The position numbers and the translations under genes are program-made. This document shows, one piece after another, positions 45,818 to 54,595 of a stretch of 64,000 nucleotides of DNA; positions within the stretch are counted from its first letter, which is position 1, and every line of letters starts with the position of its first letter. This DNA is from Roseicella frigidaeris (GTDB taxonomy: Bacteria; Pseudomonadota; Alphaproteobacteria; Acetobacterales; Acetobacteraceae): the NCBI RefSeq assembly GCF_003258945.1, contig NZ_QLIX01000003.1:248001-312000 (forward strand), given 5' to 3'. Below the pieces are notes generated by a model that was not told the DNA's origin, searched no databases, and was given only the letters and a program-made list of their open reading frames with translations.

Positions 45818-46696
45818 TCACGCCGCCGATCTCAGCCGCAGCCGCCGCCAGAGGGCGATGGCGGCGAAGGAGAGGCCGATCACCAGCACCGAGACGCCGG
45901 TGGTCAGCGTGCCGAGGGCGTAGATCTCGGGCGTCGTCACCGTCGTCGTCAGCCCCTGCAGCTCGAGCGGCAGGGTGTTCAGGTCGCCGATCGCCTGGGA
46001 GGAGCGGGCGATCTCGTCCCAGGAGAGGGTGAAGCCGAACAGCGCGACGCCCACCAGGCTCGGCGCGATCAGCGGCAGCACCACATGGCGGAAGACCTGC
46101 CAGGGCGAGGCGCCGAGATCCCGCGCCGCCTCCTCGAGCTGGGCAGGGAAGCGGTTGAAGACGGCGAACATGATCAGCAGGCCGAAGGGCAGCGTCCAGG
46201 TGAGGTGGGCGCCGAGGCCGGAGGTGAAGAGGCCCATGGCGGTGGCGTAGTCTGCGAGCCAGCCCACCGAATGCGCCTCGGCATAGGCCTTCACCGCATC
46301 GTCGATCAGCCGGAATTCGAGGGCGATGCCGAGCGAGACGACGATCGAGGGCACGATGAGGCTGGCGATGGTGAGGTGGAAGAGCAGCCCCTGGCCCGGG
46401 AAGCGGCGGCGGAAGGCATAGCCGGCCGAGAGCGAGATCAGCGTCGTCAGCAGCATGACGACGAGGCCGAGCTTCACCGAGCGGCGGAAGGCGGCCCAGA
46501 TATCGACCACGCCGACGCCCTTCCAGAGCGTCTGGTACCAATGCGTCGAGACGCCCTGCAGCGGGAAGGTCAGCCCGCCATCCACCCCCTGGAAGGAGAG
46601 CACGAGGATGGTCAGCGTCGGCCCGTAGAGGAACAGGACGAAGAGGGCGAAGAAGAGGGCGAGGAGCCAGAAGCCCAGGCCGCGGCGTTCCTCCAT
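45818..46696 (-). CDS. ABC transporter permease, PotC-like
   Basis: Protein of 292 residues from the ATG at 46696, two bases after the end of the upstream permease. Six membrane helices. The cytoplasmic EAA loop is EEAARDLGASPWQVFRHVVLPLIAPSL, typical of spermidine/putrescine-type (PotC/YdcV) permeases. The upstream frame is open for a further 258 codons but that part shows no membrane pattern. It is the last gene of a complete ATPase-SBP-permease-permease set. Polyamines or a related cationic compound are likely substrates. Confidence 0.9.
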   Translation of the reverse strand: MEERRGLGFWLLALFFALFVLFLYGPTLTILVLSFQGVDGGLTFPLQGVSTHWYQTLWKGVGVVDIWAAFRRSVKLGLVVMLLTTLISLSAGYAFRRRFPGQGLLFHLTIASLIVPSIVVSLGIALEFRLIDDAVKAYAEAHSVGWLADYATAMGLFTSGLGAHLTWTLPFGLLIMFAVFNRFPAQLEEAARDLGASPWQVFRHVVLPLIAPSLVGVALFGFTLSWDEIARSSQAIGDLNTLPLELQGLTTTVTTPEIYALGTLTTGVSVLVIGLSFAAIALWRRLRLRSAA

Positions 46697-46698
46697 GG

Positions 46699-47730
46699 CT
46701 AGAGTTCCCGCCGGATGTCGACCAGCTTCGTCATCACCGCGATGATGACCAGCACCAGCGCCAGCAGCACCATCGCCTGCGCCGCCGCGGCGGGGAATTG
46801 CAGGTAGGACATCTGCACCTGGATCACCTTGCCGACGGAGGCGATCTGCTGCCCGCCCATGACGCCGATGGTCACGAAATCGCCCATCACCAGGACGATG
46901 ACGAAGATCGAGCCGATGACGAGGCCGGGCTTGGCCAGCGGCACCACCACGTGCCAGATGGTCTGCCAGGCGCTGGCCCCGGCATCCCGCGCCGCCTCCA
47001 GCAGCCGGTGGTCGATGCGCATCATGCTGTTGAAGACGGGCACCACCACGAACAGCGTGTAGAGGTGGACGAAGGCGAGCACGACGGAGAATTCCGAGAA
47101 CAGCAGCCAGTCCTGCGGCTGGTCCACCAGGCGCATCGCCAGCAGCGCGTGGTTCACCACCCCCTCGCGCCCCAGAAGCGGGATCCAGGAGATCATGCGG
47201 ATGACGTTGGAGGTGAGGAAGGGCGCGGTGCAGAGCAGGAACAGCGCCATGCGCACGCCGTCCGAGCGGATGTGGAAGCAGAGGAAATAGGCGACGGTGA
47301 AGCCGAGCAGCAGGGTGATGGCCCAGACCATGCCGCAGAGCCGGAGCGTCGAGAGATAGGTGCGGAAGGTGGTGCAGAGCCCGTCCGAGAGGTTGCCGCA
47401 GCCCTCGAACATCTCGACGTAGTTGCGCCGGGTGATGTCGGGGACCAGCGAGTATTCGGTGTAGTTCCACAGGCTGACGACGCCGGTCGCCAGCAGCGGG
47501 AAGACGAAGAAGAGCAGCAGCACGAGCCAGAGCGGCGCCGCCTGCAGCAGCGGCGCCCAGGCGCGGCGCGGCGGCGGCGCGGCGGCGAGCACCGGGGCGG
47601 GCGCGGCCGCCGGGGCCGCCACCGCGCCCGCCTCCAGGACCGCCTCGGGCGAGGCGAGGCTCGCCCCGCCCCGCCCTTCGGCCATCGTCACCGGCTCGGG
47701 CCGCACCGGATCAGGCCGCGATGAACTCAT
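46699..47730 (-). CDS. ABC transporter permease, PotB-like
   Basis: Protein of 343 residues. About 60 Pro/Ala-rich residues precede the first helix (LWLVLLLFFVFPLLATGVVSLW), so the true start may lie further in. Six helices and the EAA loop LLEAARDAGASAWQTIWHVVVPLAKPGL identify a PotB/YdcU-type permease. Its start overlaps the end of the binding-protein gene by 20 bases, and the next permease begins 2 bases after its stop. Confidence 0.9.
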   Translation of the reverse strand: MSSSRPDPVRPEPVTMAEGRGGASLASPEAVLEAGAVAAPAAAPAPVLAAAPPPRRAWAPLLQAAPLWLVLLLFFVFPLLATGVVSLWNYTEYSLVPDITRRNYVEMFEGCGNLSDGLCTTFRTYLSTLRLCGMVWAITLLLGFTVAYFLCFHIRSDGVRMALFLLCTAPFLTSNVIRMISWIPLLGREGVVNHALLAMRLVDQPQDWLLFSEFSVVLAFVHLYTLFVVVPVFNSMMRIDHRLLEAARDAGASAWQTIWHVVVPLAKPGLVIGSIFVIVLVMGDFVTIGVMGGQQIASVGKVIQVQMSYLQFPAAAAQAMVLLALVLVIIAVMTKLVDIRREL

Positions 47731-48964
47731 TCCACTTCCTGACCATGTAGTCGTTCTCGTCCATCACCGCGTTCCAGCAGGCGACGGCGCCCATGCGCGC
47801 CTCGAAGCTGCCGCCGTCGCGCACCGCGCCCGCCTTCTCCATCACCGTGCCGTCCGGCGCCTTGATGTCCTGCGCCGCCGGCTTGCCCTCCATCCAGAAA
47901 TCCCACTCATAGGGCTGCATATTGGCCTTCGCCGTCGACAGCACCGCCGAATAGTAGCCCTGCCGGTTGAGGAAGGCGCCGGCCCAGCCGGAGAGGAACC
48001 AGTTGATGAACTCGTAGGCGGCGTCGAGCTTGCGGCCGGAGAGGGTCTTCGGCAGGCCGAAGCCGGCGGCCCAGGCGCGGTAGCCTTCCTTCAGCGGCTG
48101 GTAGACGCAGGGCACGCCCATGCTGCGCACCTTGGTGACGGCCGGCGACCACATGGACTGGATCACCGTCTCGCCCGAGGCCATCAGGTTGACGCTCTCG
48201 TTGAAGTCCTTCCAGAAGGCGCGGAACTGGCCGGCGCGCTTGGCCTCGGTCAGGACCTTCATGGTGAGGTCGATCTCGGCCTTCGTCATGTTGCCCTTGT
48301 CGGCGTATTTGTGCTGGCCGGTGGCCTCGACCACCATCGCCGCGTCCATGATGCCGATCGAGGGGATGTTGAGGATCGAGGCGCGGCCCTTGAACTCCGG
48401 GTTCAGCAACTCGGCCCAGGAGCCGATGGGCCGGCCGATCTTGTCCGGCCGGATGCCGAGCGTGTCGGCATTGTAGGTGGTCGGGATCAGCGTCAGGTAC
48501 TCGGTCTGCGACGGCGCGAAGCTCTTCGCGCTCGCCGCCGGCAGGTAGAGCACCTTCCAGGGCGCCGTGCCCTGGCCGCCGATCTTCCTGCCGCCGACCT
48601 CGCCCTTGAGGAAGACGCTGGTGATCTCGTCGGCGCGCTTGATCCGCTTCGCATCCATGCCGACCAGGTTGCCGGAGGGGATGATCTTCTTCAGCATCCA
48701 GTATTCGGAATCGAGGATGTCGAAGCTGTTCGGCTGCGTCACCGCCCGCCGCACCACGTCGTCCGAGGTGACGGGGATGTAGTCGAGGGTGATGCCGAGG
48801 TCTTCCTTGACCTTGTCCTTGATGCCCTGGTGCTGGTTCACCGCGGTGCCGACATAGCGCAGCGACACCGCGCCCTGCGCGTGCACCGCCGGCGCCGCCA
48901 GCCCGGCGGCGATGCCGGCCGCGGCCTTGAGCGCGCCGCGCCGGCCGATCCCCGTATGGTCCAT
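47711..48964 (-). CDS. Extracellular solute-binding protein, PotD-like
   Basis: Protein of 417 residues from the ATG at 48964, chosen for the strong GAGGAGGAAG just upstream. A twin-arginine signal is visible (GIGRRGALKAAAGIAAGLAAP, cleavage after VHAQ). The mature protein has the SBP family 1/8 layout (FDILDSEYWMLKKIIPSGNL, NADTLGIRPDKIGRPIGSWAELL, MSPAVTKVR-like SMWSPAVTKVRSMG, FINWFLSGWAGAFLNRQGYY) seen with polyamine-type transporters. It captures the substrate in the periplasm for the PotB/C-like permeases. Ligand identity is inferred only from transporter type. Confidence 0.88.
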   Translation of the reverse strand: MDHTGIGRRGALKAAAGIAAGLAAPAVHAQGAVSLRYVGTAVNQHQGIKDKVKEDLGITLDYIPVTSDDVVRRAVTQPNSFDILDSEYWMLKKIIPSGNLVGMDAKRIKRADEITSVFLKGEVGGRKIGGQGTAPWKVLYLPAASAKSFAPSQTEYLTLIPTTYNADTLGIRPDKIGRPIGSWAELLNPEFKGRASILNIPSIGIMDAAMVVEATGQHKYADKGNMTKAEIDLTMKVLTEAKRAGQFRAFWKDFNESVNLMASGETVIQSMWSPAVTKVRSMGVPCVYQPLKEGYRAWAAGFGLPKTLSGRKLDAAYEFINWFLSGWAGAFLNRQGYYSAVLSTAKANMQPYEWDFWMEGKPAAQDIKAPDGTVMEKAGAVRDGGSFEARMGAVACWNAVMDENDYMVRKWNEFIAA

Positions 48965-48980
48965 GGTCTTCCTCCTCAGG

Positions 48981-50027
<1,047 letters not shown>

Positions 50028-50411
50028 GTCGGCGGTCTCCGTTGCGATGGCCCGGACGGGGCCGTTGCAGCAAACCTAGCAGCATGCGTGCCACGCCTGC
50101 CCGGCCCCAGGCGGCGCCAGGGCGGCGGCCCGGCCCGAATTTGCCCAGGCTTGCGGCATCCTGCCGGAAGCGGCGGCAAAAGGGCGACGGGATATTGGGC
50201 TCCGCCGGATGCGCCGCGCGCTGACCAGCAGCGCCGTCTGGCCCGCCGCCTGGCCGATCGCCCGGACCGCGGCCGCGGTCAGCCCGAAGCAGGCGGCGAT
50301 CACGAGGTTGCCGTCCATCCGGTCCATCAGCCAGCCCGAGGCAACCGCCCCGATCAGGCGAACCGGAGGTGCGCGCCCGGCGCCCAGGGGGCTGCCGATG
50401 GGCGCTTCATA
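50028..50411. other. Intergenic, no recognised gene
   Basis: This 384-base stretch separates the ABC ATPase from the NeuD-like gene. Short open frames exist on both strands but none has a recognisable motif or ribosome site. It should contain the transporter promoter, which cannot be placed. Confidence 0.4.
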
Positions 50412-51044
50412 TCAGGCATCCTTCAGGCGCCGCGCCGGCACGCCGCCGACCACGGCGCCGGGCGGCACGTCCTCGGTCACCGCCGCGCCGAGGCCGACCA
50501 CCGCCCCGGCGCCGATCGCCACCAGCGGCCGGCAGGCGGCCCCGGCGCCGATCAGCGCCCCCGCCCCCACCCGGACGCCGCCCGAGAGCACGCTGCCGGG
50601 CGCGCAATGCGCCCCGTCCCCCAGCTCCACGTCATGCTCGAGGATCGCCCCGGTGTTGACGATGCAGAAGCGCCCGACCCGGGATGCGGCGCCGAGCACC
50701 GCGCGCGGCAGCACCACGCTGCCCTCGCCGAGCTCGGCGCTGCCGGCGCGGATCACGGAAGGGTGCAGCAGCGGCGGGAAGGCGAAGCCGAGCGCCGCCA
50801 GCCGCGCCGCCGCCGCCAGCCGGGCGGGCGCGGCGCCGATCGCCAGGCAGGCGAGCCCGATGCCGGCCGCCCGCAGCCCCGGCAGCGCCGATTCGTCGCC
50901 CAGCACCGGCACGCCGAGCATGGCCGGCCCCCGTGGCGCGGCATCGACGAGGCCGGCGATCTCGATGCCGCCGAGGTCGCGGATCAGCTCGATCAGCGCC
51001 CGCCCATGGCCCCCGGCGCCAAGAATCAGCATCTTCACCGCCAT
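50412..51044 (-). CDS. NeuD/PglD-like sugar O- or N-acyltransferase
   Basis: Protein of 210 residues from the ATG at 51044, supported by a strong GGGGAGGAGGAGG upstream. The N-terminal Rossmann part has MLILGAGGHGRALIELIRDLG and GLVDAAPRGPAMLGVPVLGDES, as in PglD/NeuD. The C-terminal left-handed beta-helix has hexapeptide repeats with HDVELGDGAHCAPGSVLSGG, VRVGAGALIGAGA and VAIGAGAVVGLGAAVTEDVPPG. It transfers acyl groups to nucleotide sugars or sialic-acid-like sugars of surface glycans. No sugar biosynthesis genes adjoin it, so it is isolated from its expected pathway. Confidence 0.85.
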   Translation of the reverse strand: MAVKMLILGAGGHGRALIELIRDLGGIEIAGLVDAAPRGPAMLGVPVLGDESALPGLRAAGIGLACLAIGAAPARLAAAARLAALGFAFPPLLHPSVIRAGSAELGEGSVVLPRAVLGAASRVGRFCIVNTGAILEHDVELGDGAHCAPGSVLSGGVRVGAGALIGAGAACRPLVAIGAGAVVGLGAAVTEDVPPGAVVGGVPARRLKDA

Positions 51045-51163
51045 CCGCGCCTCCTCCTCCCCATCGCCGCCAACCGCTCGCGGCCATCCCGCGTTGGCGG
51101 CGCGGCCGGTTCGGCCGATAGTCGGCCGGAGGGCCACCCCCGGGAACGGAGCGGACAGAGAGG

Positions 51164-52138
51164 ATGCCAAGCAGCGAATGGGAAATCCCGTCGGACCTGC
51201 AGCCGGACCCAACCGAGCATGAGTTCGACCTGGACCAGGTGCTGCGCTCCGTCGTCGCGGTGAAGGCCCTGGTGCCGGCGGACGCCTTCACCGCCCAGAC
51301 GCTCGGCACCGAACGCACCGGCAGCGGCGTCGTCATCCGGCCGGACGGCCTCATCGCCACCATCGGCTACCTGGTGACCGAGGCCGAGACCATCTGGCTG
51401 ACCACGCATGACGGCCGGGCGATCCCGGGGCACGCCCTCGCCCATGATTTCGAAACCGGGCTCGGGCTGATCCAGGCGCTCGGCCGGCTGGACCTGCCCG
51501 CCCTGCCGATCGAGACGGAGGCGGCGCCGCGGCCGGGCGACACCTGCGTCCTCGCCTCGGCCGGCGGCCGCAAGCACGCGCTGCGCTGCACCATCGCGGC
51601 GCGGCAGGAATTCGCCGGCTACTGGGAATACATGGTGGAGGACGCGATCTTCACCGCGCCGGCGCATCCCTCCTGGGGCGGCGCCGGGCTGCTCGGCGGC
51701 GACGGCCGGCTGATGGGCATCGGCTCCCTCGTCATGCAGCAGCAGGACGGCAAGGGGCGGCGCGTCGACCTCAACATGGTGGTGCCGGCGAGCCTGCTGC
51801 CGCCGGTCCTCGGCGACCTGCTGGCCTATGGCCGGCCGAACCGGCCGGCGCGGCCCTGGCTCGGCCTCTACGCGACCGAGGACGAGGGCGGCGTCGTCGT
51901 CAGCTCCATGGCCCGCAGCGGCCCGGCGCAGAAGGCCGGGATGCAGGAGGGCGACCGCATCCTCGCGGTCGGCGGCACGCCGGTCTCCGACCTCGCCGGG
52001 CTCTGGCGGGCGGTCTGGGCCAGCGGCAATGCCGGGGCGAGGGTGCGGCTGAGCATCCTCCGCGACGACGGGCAGAGCGAGGTCGCCCTCGCCTCGGCCG
52101 ACCGCCGCGCCTTCCTCAAGGCGCCGCGGCTGCACTGA
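51164..52138 (+). CDS. HtrA-like trypsin-fold/PDZ pseudoprotease
   Basis: Protein of 324 residues, no signal peptide (cytoplasmic by sequence). The trypsin-like fold is recognisable: TERTGSGVVIRPDGLIATIGYLV corresponds to the HtrA GSG..TNNHVV region, HDFETGLGLIQ to D.RTDIAVL, and HPSWGGAGLLGGDGRLMGIGS to GNSGGPL...VVGI. In this alignment all three catalytic residues are replaced (His by Tyr, Asp by Gly, Ser by Gly). A PDZ domain follows (PWLGLYATEDEGGVVVSS, AGMQEGDRILAVGG). It is probably a binding or scaffold protein rather than a protease. It is divergent from the NeuD-like gene. Confidence 0.8.
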   Translation: MPSSEWEIPSDLQPDPTEHEFDLDQVLRSVVAVKALVPADAFTAQTLGTERTGSGVVIRPDGLIATIGYLVTEAETIWLTTHDGRAIPGHALAHDFETGLGLIQALGRLDLPALPIETEAAPRPGDTCVLASAGGRKHALRCTIAARQEFAGYWEYMVEDAIFTAPAHPSWGGAGLLGGDGRLMGIGSLVMQQQDGKGRRVDLNMVVPASLLPPVLGDLLAYGRPNRPARPWLGLYATEDEGGVVVSSMARSGPAQKAGMQEGDRILAVGGTPVSDLAGLWRAVWASGNAGARVRLSILRDDGQSEVALASADRRAFLKAPRLH

Positions 52139-52193
52139 GCGAACCGCCGCGCCGCGGGGCAACCCTCGACCCCGGCCCGCCGGGGCGCCGCCC

Positions 52194-54281
52194 CTACCGC
52201 GCCTCGATGATCGCCCGGATGCGCCGGGCGATGGCCTCCACCGAGAAGGGCTTGGTCATCACCTGCATCCCCGGCGCGAGATGGCCATGGCCGATCGCCG
52301 CGTTCTCGGCATAGCCGGTGATGAACAGCACCTTCAGCCCGGGCCGCAGCTCGCGCGCCGCATCGGCGAGCTGGCGGCCGTTCATGCCGCCGGGCAGGCC
52401 GACATCGGTCACCAGCAGGTCGATGCGCCGCGCCGAGCGCAGGATCTGCAGCCCCGCGGCGCCGTCCGCCGCCTCGAGCGCCGCATAGCCGAGCTCGCCC
52501 AGCACCTCGCCGACCAGCATGCGCACCGTCGGCTCGTCATCCACCACCAGCACCGTCTCGCCCCGCTCGGCCCGCGGCGCCGGCGCCGGCGCCGGCGCCC
52601 CATCGGCATCCGCCTCGGCGCCGAGATGCCGCGGCAGGTAGAGGCAGACCGTCGTCCCCTGCCCAGGCTCGGAATAGATCCGCGCCTGGCCGCCGGATTG
52701 CTGGGCGAAGCCGTGGATCATCGACAGGCCGAGCCCGGTGCCCTGCCCCAGCGGCTTGGTGGTGAAGAAGGGATCGAAGGCGCGCGCCGCGACCTCGGGC
52801 GTCATGCCGACGCCGGTGTCGCTGACGCAGAGCGAGACATACTGCCCGGGCCGCAGGTCATGGCCACGCGCCGTCCGGTCGTCGAACCAGCGATTGGCGG
52901 TCTCGATGGTCAGCCGGCCGCCTTCGGGCATGGCGTCGCGGGCGTTGATGCAGAGGTTGAGCAGGGCATTCTCGAGCTGGTTGGCATCGACCAGCGTGGT
53001 CCAGAGCCCGCCCGAGGCCACCACCTCGAGCGCGATGGCCGGCCCGACCGTGCGCCGGATCAGCTCCTCCATGCCGGCGACCAGCCGGTTGATCTGGAGC
53101 GGGCGGGGATCGAGGGTCTGCCGGCGCGAGAAGGCGAGCAGGCGATGGGTCAGCGCCGCGGCCCGGTCGGCGGCACCGCGCGCGGCCAGGATGTAGCGGT
53201 CGAGCCCATCGACCCGGCCCTGGGCGATGCGCGTCTGGATCATCTGCAGGCTGCCGACGATGCCGGTCAGCAGGTTGTTGAAGTCGTGCGCGATGCCGCC
53301 GGTGAGCTGGCCGACCGCCTCCATCTTCTGCGCCTGACGCAGCCGTTCCTCGGCCTCGGCAAGGGCCTGGGCGCGGCCCTTCTCGGCGGTGATGTCGCGG
53401 CCATAGGCGAAGATGTCCTCGCCCTCGGCCGAGCTGTGCCAGGAGATCCAGCGCGGCGTGCCGTCCTGGTGGCGGTAGCGGTTCTCGAAGCCGGTGAGGT
53501 CCTGCCCGGCCGCGGCCGCGGCCACCACGCCCTCGGTCAGCGCCGCATCCTCGGGCCAGATGATGTCGCGGAAATGCCGGCCGATCAGCGATTCGGGCGC
53601 ATGGCCGAGGATCTCGCGCCAGGCGGGGTTGACCGTGCGGAACACGCCATCCGCCCGCAGCACGGCGAGCAGGTCGCGGGAGTTGCGCCAGATGCGGTCG
53701 CGCTCGGCCGTGCGCTCCTCGACCCGGCGCTCGAGCTCGGCATTGAGTTGCGCCAGCGCCTCGGCCGTCTCCCGCAGCCGGCGCTCGGCCTGCACCTTGG
53801 CCGTGGTCTCGACGACGATGGCGACGATGCCCTCGGGCCGGCCGCTCTCGCCGATCACCGGGGAGTAGTCGAGATTCATCCAGACCTGCTCCGGCACGCC
53901 CGAGCGGTGCAGCGTCAGCTCCTGGTCCTGGTAGGACAGGGTGCCGCCGGCGAGGCCGACCTTCATGACGTTGTCGTTGAAGTCGGCGACCTCGGGCCAG
54001 CCCTCGCGCACCTTGGAGCCGAGCAGCCGCGGATGCCGCCCGCCGGCGAAGCCCGAATAGGCATCGTTGTAGATCATGATGCCGTCCTCGCCCCAGAGCG
54101 TGACGATCGGCACCGGCGAGCGGAGGATGAGGCCGATGGTGGTGCGCAGGCTCGACGGCCAGCCGGCGATGGCGCCGAGCGGCGTCCGCTCCCAGGGATA
54201 GGCGAAGATCAGTCGCGACAGCTCGCCGCCACCGGCAAGGACGGCTTCGGTCAGACCCGTCTGCTCGACCTCGCCGCCCAT
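52194..54281 (-). CDS. PAS hybrid histidine kinase with receiver domain
   Basis: Protein of 695 residues from the ATG at 54281. An N-terminal PAS-like region ([40 protein letters not shown]) is followed by a coiled linker ([20 protein letters not shown]) and a second PAS ([20 protein letters not shown]). The HisKA motif is [20 protein letters not shown]; ATPase boxes are [26 protein letters not shown] and [15 protein letters not shown]-terminal receiver has [27 protein letters not shown] and [15 protein letters not shown]. There are no membrane helices, so it senses a cytoplasmic signal. It has no partner regulator next to it. Confidence 0.92.
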   Translation of the reverse strand: MGGEVEQTGLTEAVLAGGGELSRLIFAYPWERTPLGAIAGWPSSLRTTIGLILRSPVPIVTLWGEDGIMIYNDAYSGFAGGRHPRLLGSKVREGWPEVADFNDNVMKVGLAGGTLSYQDQELTLHRSGVPEQVWMNLDYSPVIGESGRPEGIVAIVVETTAKVQAERRLRETAEALAQLNAELERRVEERTAERDRIWRNSRDLLAVLRADGVFRTVNPAWREILGHAPESLIGRHFRDIIWPEDAALTEGVVAAAAAGQDLTGFENRYRHQDGTPRWISWHSSAEGEDIFAYGRDITAEKGRAQALAEAEERLRQAQKMEAVGQLTGGIAHDFNNLLTGIVGSLQMIQTRIAQGRVDGLDRYILAARGAADRAAALTHRLLAFSRRQTLDPRPLQINRLVAGMEELIRRTVGPAIALEVVASGGLWTTLVDANQLENALLNLCINARDAMPEGGRLTIETANRWFDDRTARGHDLRPGQYVSLCVSDTGVGMTPEVAARAFDPFFTTKPLGQGTGLGLSMIHGFAQQSGGQARIYSEPGQGTTVCLYLPRHLGAEADADGAPAPAPAPRAERGETVLVVDDEPTVRMLVGEVLGELGYAALEAADGAAGLQILRSARRIDLLVTDVGLPGGMNGRQLADAARELRPGLKVLFITGYAENAAIGHGHLAPGMQVMTKPFSVEAIARRIRAIIEAR

Positions 54282-54430
54282 GCTACAGCCACCCCGGCTT
54301 CGGCCCCGACCGGGGAATGCCAACGTCCCCGACGGGCGCTGCGTTCCCCATGCCGGCATAGCCGGAGCGGGACCGGCAGACAAAGCACGGCCCGGATAGC
54401 TGCGCGGCCGGACCGGCGGTTCGGGACGGC

Positions 54431-54459
54431 TTGCCTTCGCCGGCGAAAGCCGCCATACC
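54431..54459 (+). promoter_or_regulatory. Probable tRNA-Met promoter
   Basis: TTGCCT (54431-54436), a 17-base spacer and CATACC (54454-54459) lie 12 bases ahead of the mature tRNA 5' end. Spacing suits a housekeeping sigma-70-type promoter in alphaproteobacteria. Confidence 0.5.
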
Positions 54460-54471
54460 CCGGCACCGCGC

Positions 54472-54548
54472 GCCTGGGTAGCTCAGCTGGTTAGAGCACG
54501 GCACTCATAATGCCGGGGTCGCCGGTTCAAGTCCGGCCCCAGGTACCA
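54472..54548 (+). tRNA. tRNA-Met (CAT), elongator
   Basis: 77 nt. Acceptor stem GCCTGGG/CCCAGGT, D-arm GCTC..GAGC, anticodon arm CGGCA-CTCATAA-TGCCG with CAT anticodon, variable GGGTC, T-arm GCCGG-TTCAAGT-CCGGC, and encoded CCA end. The GTTAGAGCAC..CACTCATAATG pattern fits elongator methionine rather than initiator (which has a mismatched first pair) or the Ile(CAT) type, although the first pair here is a G-T wobble. Confidence 0.93.
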
Positions 54549-54595
54549 TTCCATGGCGCGTTGCCCCGGGGCGTGTTGTCCGGGTCGTCCCGCCC

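Noticed and set aside
45818-47470. 550-codon leftward frame
   Set aside because: The first 258 codons overlap the PotB-like permease in another frame and lack membrane character; the real PotC-like gene starts at 46696.
50076-50327. Possible 83-residue leftward protein
   Set aside because: A hydrophobic start is followed by an Arg/Ala/Pro-rich region, without ribosome site or recognisable family.
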